Origin: Panopea generosa | Taxonomy: Eukaryota; Mollusca; Bivalvia; Adapedonta; Hiatellidae | Assembly (NCBI GenBank): GCA_029582155.1 | Contig: CM055896.1 | Span: 3,597,616-3,661,615 of the forward strand | DNA: 64,000 bases | Direction of reading: 5' to 3' | In this document: piece by piece, positions 13,501 to 26,800 of the stretch | How positions within the stretch are numbered: the first letter of the stretch is position 1 | Layout of the letters: each line of letters starts with the position of its first letter | Program-made: the position numbers and the translations under genes | Notes under the pieces: generated by a model | Told to the model about the DNA's origin: nothing | Databases searched by the model: none | Seen by the model: the letters and a program-made list of their open reading frames with translations, nothing else

Positions 13501-16500
13501 AACTTCGTTACCGACCCCAAGACCCTCACCCCTACCCCCACACCCCATCCCCGCCCATTGTTTTAATTAAAATTTGTTTTGTATTAAATCGAATACTCAG
13601 CCCCATTTCAACTTTGTTACCAACCCCAAGACACTCACCCTTACCTAACCAAATCCCAATTTTTTATGCCCCCCAAAAAATTTTGGGGGTGGCATATAGT
13701 AATCGCAGCGTCTGTCCGTCCGTCCTTACGTCCGATATTTCGTGTCCGGCCTGTATCTTTGTCATGCATAGATGGATTTTGTTGATACTTGCTACAAATT
13801 ATCAACATAACATGACGACGTGTCGCGAGTAAGACCCGCACCCGTACCTCAAAGATCAAGGTCACACTTTGAGTTTGTTTGAATACACTTTGAGTCTGTG
13901 CGAGATTTCGTGTCCGGCCTGTAACTTTGTCATGCATAGATGGAGTTTAATGATACTAGCTACAAATGATCAACATAACATGACGACGTGTCACGAGTAA
14001 GACCCACACCCGTACCTCAAAGGTCTAGGTCACTATTTGAGTTTGTTTGACAACCCTTTGAGTCTGTGTGAGATTTCGTGTCCGGTCTGTAACTTTGTTA
14101 TGCATAGATGGAATTTAATGATACTTGCTACAAATGATCAACATAACATGACGACGTGTTGCGATGGGACCCACACCCGTACCTCAAAGGTCAAGGTCAC
14201 AATTTGAGTTTGTTTAACAACACTTTGTGTTTGTGAGATTTCGTGTCTGGCCTGTAACTTTGTCATGCATAGATGGATTTTAATGATACTTGCTACAATT
14301 GATCAACATAACATGACGACGTGTCGCGAGTAAGACCCACACCCGTACCTCAAAGGTCAAGGTCACACTTTGAGTCTGTGTGATTTCATGTCCGGCCTGC
14401 AACTTTGTCATGCATAGATGGATTTTTATAAATACTTGTTATAAATGATCAACATAACATGGCGACGTGTTGCACCTAATACCCAAACTCCCACTTCAAA
14501 GGTCAAGGTCACAATTTAACTTTGTTTGACAACACTTTCAGACATTTTGACATTTCTTGTCCGGTCTGTCATCTATGGATTAATTTTAAAAACACTTGGT
14601 TCATTTGATCAACATGACATAATTATGTGTCACGTGTAAGACCTAGAACCTTTCCTCAAAGATCAAGGTCACACTTTCAATTTGTTTGATATTGTGTGTC
14701 TGGACTGTGACTTTGCCTTTAACTTGGCTGACTTTATCAAGATGACATAACGACGTGTCATAAGTAAAACTTAGACCCATACCTCAAAGGTCAAGGTCAC
14801 ACCTTTAGTATGTATGACAACACTTTGAATCTGTTTGAGATTCCAAGTCTGTCCTTTAACTTTATCATACATGGATGGTTTTCAAAAACACTTGGCTCAA
14901 TTTATGATCAATTGATCTATAACTTTGTCTTACATTTAGGGATTTTAAAATAGCTTGACACAATTGATCAGCATGTCATGATGATGTTTCAGCAGCATTT
15001 AACTGTTGAAATACCCAGACCATTACATAAGATGTCAAGGTTACACAAAGGTCAAAATTTAATGTAAAAAACATGAAATTGCATGTCTCGTCTGAAACAT
15101 CAGTCCATTACTCTTTATATTCATGGATACATCGCTACCTATTATGACATAATTATATTGTTATTTTTCAACAACCATTTGGGGGGCATGCGACACTTAC
15201 CAGTGACATTTCTTGTTTAATTAAACATTTGTTTTGTATTAAATCAAATACTCTGCCCCATTTTAACTTGGTTACCGACCCCAAGACCCTCACCCCTAAC
15301 ACCCCCACCCCTAACACCCCCCACATCCCCGCCATTTTTTTTATTTAAAATTTGTTTTGTATTAAACGAATACTCTGTCCCATTTCAACTTTATTACCGA
15401 CCCCAAGACCCTCACCCCTAACTCCCCCCCATACCCGCCCCATTGTTTTAAAATTTTGTTTTGTATTAAATCAAATACACTGCCCCATTTCAACTTTGTT
15501 ACCAACCCCAAGACACTCACCCATACCCAACCCCCATCCCTTCCCATTTTTTAAAAATTTTGTTTTGTTTTAAATTAAATACATTGCCCCCATTTCAACT
15601 TTGTTACTGACCCAACGTCTACCCCCACAATGACCTCTCGCCTATTTTTTTCTTTTAAATTTTGTTTTGTTTTAAATTTAATACTATTCTTCCCCTTTGT
15701 TACCAACCCCAAGACCCCCCACCCCCTCCAATTGTTTTTTTAAATATTGTTCTGTATTGAATTAGATACACTGTCCCTTTTCAACTTTGCTACCAACCCA
15801 AAGACACCCCCCCTCCAACTTTTTTTATTGTATTAAAACTGCACAGCCCTGTTTATTAAACTTTGGCACATACACCCCCACATCCACAACCAGATTTTAA
15901 AATTAAATTAAATACATTTCAGCTTAAGTACTGGCTAGCTAGCCATAGCCAGACATAGACAAAGTGTATATTCTGCCCGAATAGTCCTACTTGCACATAC
16001 ATGTATCTGCTATTTGGCTAATATGAAAGATGGTTTCATTCATACAGATATATCTGTTTTTGTTATGGAACATTATAATAAACTGTTATGTGAGAAGTCT
16101 AAAATAGTTGAGATAACACTGTTCTTCGACAACTCCATTTTTCTTGTGATTTATTTTTAAATCTGTTTTATTTTTTCAGTAATAGAATTAATTTTTTAAA
16201 CTTATCATCATCATGTTTAAAATGTTTACTTCACTGACTTTGACCTACGTAATAGATTTGGAAAAAAGACGAGCGTCTGCACCCGCTTGCGGTGCTCTTG
16301 TTTATCGATATAATGCCCTTCGATAACAACAGTCTCGTATGGACATGTGAATACATACATGTCTGAACACTGTTACACACTTGATGACGGCCATGCATTA
16401 GACATTCGGTGGCAATAATTTTATTGTAAGTACTTGATAAGACAACAAAAACACCAATAACCACATCCCACACACACATTCACCCACCCATACCCCACAG

Positions 16501-17765
16501 ACCCACCTACATCCACAATGCCCACCAGCCCCCACGCCCCCACGTCCCCCACACAGTTAAATGTAGCAGTTTGTTAGACAAACGCACTGGAAAGACTGAT
16601 TTTTATTCTCCAATATTTTTACCATAACATATCTGTCTCCGTATTATCAGACGACTGTTATCATTTCTAGTTCTTAAAATCATGGAGATATGGAAACATA
16701 TACTATATGATAATTCATCAGTCTTCGAGGAAGCAAAGTCCTTCGTGGCCAAGTAGTCTAAGCTACCGTCTCACAATCATCTACCTCTCACCGCTTAGGT
16801 CGTAGGTTTGAGCCCCCCCCCCTCTACCCGAGACAGGTTGCCAGTCGATGGTTTTTCTCAGATTTATTCTGAGGGTTTCCTCTTCCAATAAAAACTAGAT
16901 GTTCCATTTATAACATGAAATGTTTTAAAAATGGCGTTAAATCTCATTTATAACAAGGCGAGGAAGCAGATGTCATACTATTTAATGATTTCTCTTTATT
17001 AGATTGGCAAGTACAGTCAACGACTGTAAGGTGAAAGCAGAGCAAACTGAGTACCAACTTACACAGTCCAGAAACAACGTAAAGGAAAGAGATGAAGCGT
17101 TGAAGAGGTTAGAAAACGTTTAAATAAAACAGAGTAAATTCGGTAGTTCTCTAAAAAATATTTTTGATGAAATCACACGGGTTTATGGGTTGACGAAAGT
17201 GTCTTATGAAACAGTTCATAGATGGAAAAAGAATTTGATTCTGGTGTAGAGTATGTTGAAATTGCAACAAAATCTGGTTGACCAAAAACAGCTACATGTA
17301 ACAAAATCGTGTCTTAAATTATAAAAAATTGTTCGAAATGATGTGCGATGTGCGTGATATAGCATGCATTGAAGGCGTTTCAGTTCATTTCGTTCTGAAA
17401 AAAATCATGAAAGTTAGGACAATTTCTGCTAGGTGGGTGCCCCACTTGTTTACTGGCGGTGAAAAAAGGCATGTGTTGAAACTGTCAAAACACATCTTAA
17501 AATGTTGCCTGAATATAACCAAAGCCAAATTGCAAATTTTGTCACTGGTGACGAAACCTGGGAACACTATTTTGAACAATTGTGAAAGGTTGTAGACAAA
17601 CTATTTGTCACCAAACATGGCAGAAGGTCAGTCAGTGCCTATATTGTAAGTAATACTTACGTTTCGAACATTCACACACCACTTTTCTCATATGTTTTTG
17701 TGTAAATGTATAACGCTTACGAATACAAACTAGTTTCTGTCCACTTATCCTAAACTTACCTTCAG

Positions 17766-17806
<41 letters not shown>

Positions 17807-20800
17807 TAATAATAATAATAATAAAGTCTTTATTTAAAGAGAAAACACAGTTGGAACAATCTCCAATCTTCCCTGTGGTCCTCTTTATATCGGTTAAATA
17901 AAGGTCAGGATCAACTGTATGTTTTTTTGTATTCATCAAATTATTTTAACTATTAATTATTTCAATAACAGTAATTATTAAACGGAATTCAACTCAATTT
18001 CGGATGAACTTTAAAAAGTCTATTTTAACCGAAGAAAATCTACATTTAGTCAGGATTCCAGTTATCATATATCATTTATAATTGTTACGACGAAAGTTGA
18101 TTTTCACAAGAATTAGAAATCAGGGACGATACCGGGATTTTTTTATTCATACACCAACATACGAAGCATCAATATGACCGAATCCATACTTACAGTGACG
18201 GTAATGTCAAACGGCTGTTGAAACGAAAACTCTGATTGGTTGAAATAAAAATAGCTAAAAATAGCGATATTGGAAATCCAGTTATTCTAGAAGAAAAAAA
18301 TGATTGATTGATTGATTGATTGATTGAATATTCAACGTCATTTTTATGCCATCGAGGGATAACATACGATAAATTAACCTAACCACTGTTTCCTGGGATC
18401 CGGAAAAATTTGATTGATTGATTAATTATCAAACGTCATTTTTATGCCATCGATGGCTTACAGACTATCATTTACCTAACCGCTGTTTCCTGGCATCCTG
18501 AAAGGTTAACAAGGGATTCGAACTCATGACCCCTGGACTAATAGTCAGGTGCGTTAACGACTGAGCTAATCGGGCCCGGCGCAGAAGAATCTGATTGTAA
18601 CTCAAAGGTCATGGCCGAACTTTGGTTTCAAGTTACAAAACAGCCGCTCCCTATACACAAAAATATTTATGTAAATTTTATGACGGAATGTTTACGTTTA
18701 AACAATAACTTTTAATAGGAAATCCATTGAATTTCAGGTCAGCAGTAAGGATTCGCATCCTATCCTTACATTTAATTTTTACTCTTTCTGATTGAAACAT
18801 TGATCTTTTGTTTAAAATATACTCTACACTGTTTTGTTGACTGTATTATGTTCCACCAAATGCCTGTTGTTATAACTGTCCAAACTTTCCCCTTACTTTA
18901 TATAATGTTTGTGTTGTTAATATTTGTAATTATCATACAAAGTATAGTATGCATGTACCCAATTTCTAGATACATGCTTGGAAACGTACCTACCATTTTC
19001 CTGTCTTCGCAGATATTAATGGTTTTTGATGACTTAGTTTGGCGTACAATTACTGACAATCCGACTTGTGAAGCTGCGATGTTCTCACACAGCTCTTGTC
19101 AAAATGTGTAAGATGTGTAAGAAAAAAAATACATGTCTTGAAAGCCTCATATTTTTGTAACTTTGGTTCATTGTATTTTACTGTGATATTTGTTATTGCA
19201 GACTGCAAAACGAACTTGAACAATCTAAACAACGTGAAAACGTCATGAAGGCTGATCGTGATAGGTGAGCAATCTATTGTAAGAAATAAATTACAAAATG
19301 TATATATTTTCATGTATTTTACTTTCTTTTTGCAATCAGTTGCCACTAATGAAGAAAACATTGCATAATACTTTTCTATATAGTCCTAACTCTTTAGGCT
19401 TTCATCATGTATCTTCAAGCATGAACATCTTTCTAATATGTCCTTCGAAACAGACAGCGAAATTAGTTTTATATTGTAAAAGCAATGTTAGTGAAGTCAT
19501 GAACATCTTAACGTCAACAATATTGAGCTGAGACAAAAAAACGCGTCAATGTTAAATCTTTATTACATATATCAATATGGTTTCATTAAATATGTTATAA
19601 CATTCCTATTTTAAAACTAGTATATTCGTCTTGATTATATCAATGGGGTCTGAGCGCCGTTTATCATTTATTATTATATTGACCCGACTATTTTAGAAGT
19701 TTTCGTTTTTAGACAGTAGGCTACTGTATCACGTCACATCTGGTTAAAATATTCACATTGCTAATATCTTAAAACAGTTTTCAAAGTCAGTCGAATTCAG
19801 ATCAGGCATTCTGACTCATAATCATTCACAATTTGTGTTATTGAGATACTGTTCGACTAATTGCGTATTTTTAAGGTATCGTCAACAACAAAGCGTCTTA
19901 TTTTTAATGGCATATGGTCTACATCCATAATATTGGTTATCAGACAGGCGATTCACCTGTCATTTTAAGTGTCGCTGCACAGTTGAAGGGGTCATGAATC
20001 ATTTATAGTAACTGTTAATTGGTCTTTACTCTACATATCAAACTATTTTACACACCCTACACTTAATATGGATATATATAAAATTGATATAATAAATGGA
20101 GATAATTGAAATTACAAAAACATAATTTCCGTTGATGTGATTTCAATTCTCTCCTTTTATGAAATAAATTCATATGATCTCAATGTATCTTCATAATCTT
20201 ACGGGTTTCTAGATATAGCATGTGAGTAGTCACGAACCTTAACTGGATCCTACTCATATAAAGCTATCAGTTCATGTATGTAAATTGTTAGTCCAGTCAA
20301 GATGTGTTATGTAACACCATTGTATATAAGTCAGGATTTACCAGTTCTGTTGGGTTGGTAGAGGCCTTGATATTGTGTCTATGGTTTGCATTGTAGAAAG
20401 GCGCGCTCGCCGTAGTATTGTGTGTACGTTTATGTCTGGTTGTTCACAAATAGTTATCTCAAGTTATGTAATTAATTCACAACAACTGAATTTATGCTTT
20501 TTGGGATCTTTTTAGATGCTTATTCACAGTGTATGATATATATATTTGGAGACAATTATTTGTGAAGGCCTCTGCTAAACCAATGAATTTGATGCAAACC
20601 ATTACTTATATATGCTATGGTTTAACATGCAACACATCTGGACTGGAAGGACAATTGACACACATGGTCTGATAGCTTTATATGAGTAGGATCCAGTTAT
20701 GGATTCATGATTTCTCACATGCTATATAAAGGACAGATTTATAAACACGTTAGATCATAGAAATACAGTGAATTCATACATATTTAATTTCATAAAGAGA

Positions 20801-23800
20801 GGTGATTAATTCACAACAGCAGTTTACGCTTTTTGAAATCTTTTCAGATGCTCATTCACAATGATGAATAGATATATAGAGATAATTTTTTGTGAATAAC
20901 CAAGACATAAATTTATAGACCAGACTACGGCGAGCGCGCCTAGCTACAAGTAAACCATAGAAACAATATCTATGCAACTAACAAACCAATTGATTTGTTG
21001 TCAAACATGACTTATATATTATGGTCTTACATGCAACACATTCTGGCTGGACGGACAAATTACATACATAAACCGATACTTTATATGAGTAGGATCCATT
21101 TAAGGATTCATGACTACTCGCATGCTATATAAAGGACAAATTTAGAAACCTGTTGGATCATGAAGATACAGTAAAATAATATGTATTTTATTGAGTATGT
21201 TTCTAAATTTAACGTTTATGCATGCAATATTTGTAACATTTAGAAAACAACACCGTTTGTGATATCCCTTGAAAGAAAATTACAAAACAGAAATATTTTT
21301 ATCATATCTGTTTCACAACATACAATTGGAGAGAAACTGTCTTGCTTCTTCACAGGAAGGACCAGGCTCATGAACAGACTTTACAAAAGTGTCAGCAAGC
21401 AATAGAAAAGTAAGTAAATAACAAAAGTCTCATCAATAAAACTTTATAAATTATTCTGGCTTTATTTTACCACGCGTAAAGCAAGCGTTAAATAATTTGA
21501 TAGTATGAAGAGTAACAAAATTGATGATTTTACATTTTACAGATGTTATTAATATGCAGTAAAATATACTACTACAATGTATCATTATTCATATATTTTA
21601 CGGATCATTATTGTTATTGTAATTGCAATGTTTTAAAATGAATGTGTTTTGAACGAATGATTTGAGCATTCACATATTTTGTTATTATTCGACCCATCTC
21701 GCCGGGTCTAATCCCCGCCCGTCAACAGTCTCCGTGATGATTCGTATACGACATTGAGTCTCTTTATATTTCGTTTCTCTCATCGCTGATTCAAGTGGAA
21801 AGATTATCAGTTACTTGCGGTGATGTTGTGTACTAGAGTACTGGTTAACCTTTCAGGGTCCCAGGAAACAGTGGTTTGGTTAATTGAACGTCTGTTAACC
21901 CTCGATGGCGTAAAAATTAATGACGCTAAATATTCATTCAATCAGTCAAGCAATCACCGACCCATCTCGAACACACACCAAAACTAAAGATGTCCTACTC
22001 TTGTACGTGTGGTTATTAAAGTGTATTGCATACCTTGGAGAATTTAACAATCATAAAGTCATGTAAAATAGATATAAACGTATCGTGTAACGTCTTATAT
22101 CCGAGTATTCAAACCACATTAATAACAAGTGAGGTTAAACACAGATACTGTTATCATAATGATCGTTTTACGTCTCATCCATGTTCAAATATACAAGAAG
22201 TTAAACAATTGACTATTCAGATAGTTATAGGAGACTGAAACTCATCATAATATATCTATATCAGAGACTTAAATACATTGGTTATAATGCGTATGAATAT
22301 TAATTACGTGTGGAACAAAAGAAATGTAATCAAATAAAACGTGTGCAGTCACTGACTGTAATGATGATATAATATTAAGTTTGCAATACATTATCTATAT
22401 TACTATCGTAGACTAGTTTTATACGGTTTTGTGATCTTAATATGTTAATTTCTTAAAATGAAGATATTATTTTTTCTTTAAATTTTGTTTTTGTGTTTAA
22501 ATACATACTCTGTAATTGTTCTTATTTAGTACACCGGAACTCATCTCACTGCAGTTTATTCTTGTAACACTTATTTCTCTTTTTTAAATTCTGCTTTGTA
22601 TTGAACGTTGATGTACGGCTTGTAGTTACTTAGATATTGGCTTGCAAAATCTGAAAAGTGAATGACATTTAATGTAAAAAAGAGGTCATAATTTTGTCTA
22701 GAATCTAATTGTGGTTGTCTCACTTGGTCCTTATGAGTCTCTTTGGGTTATGAATTCACATGCGCAATTTAATTGATGTATGACTAGTAGTTGCTAAAAT
22801 ATGAGCGCATACCTAAATTCTTTAACAATGACAACCATCAACAAAGATACAACACCGACGCCAACGCCCGTACGAGTCAAAAGTGCATATTTTTTCAAAA
22901 GTAGAGCTCAATATAATATAATATATTTACTATGATCTGGTCTGATCTGATCGATATGATATGATATGATATGATATGATGATATGATAAGATATGATAT
23001 TCCTAGTAAACTAATATCCGCTTTGTATTAAACGTTGATATATGACTTGAAGATACCAAGATATTGACTAAATCCCCAACCTTATCAACATTTTATGTAC
23101 AAAAGTGGTCATAATTCTGTCCAGAATCAAATATGAGTTATTCCTCTTTGTCCGTTGAGTCTCATTGGTAGTGAACAAACAAGTGCAGTTTTGTTGATGT
23201 AGTGGTTGCTGATAGGTATGAGCAACTATAAATTCTTTCACAAAAAACACCAACAAAGATACATCGCCGACGCCAAGCCAGTACGAGTAAAAAGCACATA
23301 TTTGCTTCATAAGTAGGGATAATCAGACATATTATTAATTATTTATATCCCTAGTAGAACTCAGGGGTCAATGTTCTACGTATTGTTATATAGGCAAACT
23401 GTTGTAGACGCAGTAACACCACAATTATTCATTTAAGCTAAACCAAGTTCTTTAACCAGCGAAATTCGCCCAAAAATGTCCCTGCCATAGGGCGTATAAG
23501 CACATTTTAAGCGAAAACATCTTATCTGAAAGTTCAAGGCGAAAACCTTAGATATTTTACGTGAAGCATTGCATGGTGGTCTCTTAACAGATTTGTTGAA
23601 GTAAAATTTACAAAAACATGCCCTCTGAAATGTGCATCTATCCATTTGTTGCCAGTAGGGCGATTCATGCGCACTTGTGCCTCTTGTTGCCGTATATTTT
23701 TATATTTGCTGTGCCTGCCAAAGAATATATAACATGTTTTTTTTTATAATGTTTTTTTGTCTGCAAGGCTTATATTATTTATTTCATATGGCGCATCTAG

Positions 23801-26800
23801 TTATCAAATCCATTGGTAGTGGCAAACAGTTCGAACATGAATAGCATCAGGATAATTCTATTTTCATGAGTTTACAGTCGACGTATGCCTTTAAGCCATG
23901 TATATACATTTTAAACAGAGTTTTTATTTGTATGTTTACTGGCCTTCTTAAGGGCGTAGATGAACAAGCCCTTTAAAGCCAATTGAGAATGTCAAAACCC
24001 CGTAGTTATGTATGTGGTCATATTTTACAGAACAACGATTGTGAGATAATGACAATTGCCTATTTTGTGATAACCTTAATCTGGGTTAAAAATTAAAACA
24101 GCTCAGTGTGGTGATTGAGCTTTCAGATTCCAGTTTTACTAAGTTTAAACGTTACTGTATGTCTATTTACAATGGTATTGATATTATGTTGGAACAATGA
24201 AAAGGCACTTAGTGGTTATTTGTATGCGAATTGACAAAATACTGACAAATGTCAGACATAAATTTGCGGATGTAAACCTCAAAACTAGTTAATTTTTTTA
24301 GAAGAAAATCTAGATAATTGATATAGGAAGAAGCATAATTTGCTTTATTTGCTGTACCAAATATTTTGTATGAGCTTTGATATCTGGCTGACTAATTGTA
24401 ACATGAAACCCTTTGGAATCATCAACGTTGGCAAAAAAGCTGGTTGTCGTACAATATTCTATTTTCTTTTCAAGTTTTAAATGGTGAAAGGTTGATGTAT
24501 GAGTATTTCTTCATTGTCAGCCAATGTATTAAAAAGATGATATACTTTATCTATGGTATGTTTTTTATATTTGATGACAGGACAACGTATTGTAACATGT
24601 CAATATTCGAAAATTGGCAAAATCAGCAAAAGTTAAGACTGGGTTTGTGGTATTATATTCTATTTCTTTTTAATTTTCGACGGTAAAACTTTGATATATT
24701 GGTATTTCTGCATTATCAGTTGATGTATTAAAAAAGTCAATGTGCTCTGTCCACAGTATCTTTTATATTTGATGTCAGGATTACTAATTGAAATATGAAA
24801 TATATTTTATTTTAAAATGACAGGTGGAATGCCCATTTTATAATATTGATGAATATTAAGATCTAATAAACATTTTTTTCTGATCCTATAGTGCAATATT
24901 CTTGCCATATTTGTTATTTCCAATGTTTTGTATACTTACTAGTACATGTATATAACAATAGGTGTTTAATTAGAACTGAATAAAACCAAAGGAATATCGA
25001 AGACTTGAGTCAGAATATTATTCTTTGGCCAGAGAGTGGTTATACTTATACTATACACCAACACTGAAAAATATACGGTTGGGATCGAATTCAAAATTTA
25101 ATGTGGAACATGAAAGTGAAACGTTGTTTCAGTTTTGTAATATTGAATATTATGGATGGAATACCTTAAGACATTTACAGCATGTTTTTCCTGATATATC
25201 CCCTTTAAAGATTTTCTTCATGATTTAGTTTCACGTAAAAGTGATAAGAAATTCAATGTTCCTACCGGTCATATGTACAAAAGTGGGGGATTGAAATATA
25301 TAAATTCTTGCTAAATTTATATGTAAAAAGGAAATATAAGTAGAAGAAAATACATCGAAAATAGCATTCATGAATTCGGGACAATCTTGCTTACAGTAAT
25401 ATAGGTACTTTTGATTAAATTTGTTTATAAATAATTGACATTTATAAAAAAGTATGTGCAAAATATCGTTTGGTAAAAAGCTTCATTTGTCAAAGCTTTG
25501 TCTTGATAGTACTTGACCAGTCGAAGGTTCTCGGTGTATGGTGAACTAGATGGTTCATTAAATGTTTCTTTAGATTCAATAGAAATGAAACTTGTTCTAA
25601 AATAAAAAAATAAACACAGTTTTAAAGAAAGTAAGAATAGAACATACGCATGTACACAGTGCAAGTATGTCACCATTAGTACTAAGCATGAATTACAGTA
25701 GTGTATACAACGGAAAAACAAATCCCGTGATAAATAGATAGGCGGGCTGGAATCGGGCATGCTGACGAACGAACGGATAGATTGACGGACGGACAGAAAA
25801 ACATACTCTTAAATTAATGCGGTGTCATATGTTATCAAAATTGCGGGTGGACGGACTTCGGGCGGATATATTGGCGGACTGCTTAATAATCTGGTGAATA
25901 ACTCAAAGGTTTCAAGTTATGAAACAATCGCTCTTTTTGCATAAAAATAAAATTTGTGACTGTCGCATAAGTCTTTGACCAATAAAAGAAAGGTTATAAA
26001 CTTAAAACAAACCATACGTATACATTTTACAACTGGATATATACGTTTAAACCTGATTCATGAAAGGGAAAAAACCTTAATGAATTTCTGGTCAGGAAAT
26101 AGGATTCTTTTCCTATATCCTCCTTAATAATAAAACATTTGTGTTGTTAATATTTGTAAATGCCAAACAAAGTATACTCAGTAATGTACATCATTTCCAG
26201 ATCTGCTGGTAAGATACATACCAATTATTCCTGTCTGTACAGAAATTAATGGTATGTTTTGGTTTCGAAATATTCAGTTTTGCACACAATTGATGACCAT
26301 AACGAACATTGAATCTGCTCTTTTATCACACAGTTTGTGTTAAAATTTACGGTTGAAAGAAAGAAAGAAAGTACTTTTGTTACTTGGGTTATTGCATTTT
26401 ACTATGATGTTTATTTTTGCAGTCTGAAACACAAACTTCAAGGATCTGAAAAACAAGTGGAAGCAAAGAAATCTGAACTTGACAGGTGAGGAATATGTAT
26501 AAAGAAAAGGAATGATGTAAGACTTCCAAGTGTATGTATGTTCTTATCTAATTTAAATTCTTTTAGCAAGCATCTGTCATTAACTTGTTATACATGAAGG
26601 AAACATGGCATATAATTTTCATAATGGTCTCAACTCTTGAGCTTTCAGACTTCATCTAGATACAAGTCCCTCTTCTTAGTCCTTAGAAACCGACAGCAAA
26701 AAAAGTTTAGATATCGTGGAATCAATGTTAGTGAAGTCATAAAGAACTTAATGTCAACAATGCCGATATCAGTCACATTTCACGGGTCAATATTTAGAAA

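Larger units (their letters stand above)
12797..16304 (+). mobile_element. Composite non-autonomous repeat element, ends 'gctcgtctttttg...cttgttta'
   Basis: Left end 'gctcgtctttttgaagagct' is followed by a (GTCGTC)n stretch. Right end is 'aaaaaagacgagcgtctgca' then 'ggtgctcttgttta'. The ends share a short inverted match (gctcgtctttttg / aaaaaagacgagc). Inside are repeated 'ggttaaagttt..gtttagctc' phrases, a ~115-bp tandem array and another inserted element (13666-15218). No long coding frame is present. I remember such ends from bivalve genomes but cannot give a family name. Confidence 0.6.
17998..19069 (+). repeat. Old duplicated block, right copy (pairs with 9470-10500)
   Basis: Matches the left copy from 'gtctattttaaccgaagaaa' on. 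It stops being shared with the recent duplicate at 28 kb exactly at 19070, which therefore marks the recent breakpoint. Confidence 0.75.

Noticed and set aside
13614-13937. Open frames of 72 and 98 codons
   Set aside because: They lie in tandem repeat units of the element at 13666-15218 and change with each unit.
17745-17939. Minus-strand frame with a long Ile run
   Set aside because: It reads the ATA/TAA microsatellite.
19050-19361. 103-codon minus-strand frames at 19050 and 27940
   Set aside because: They overlap exon C on the opposite strand; conservation between copies only reflects the recent duplication.
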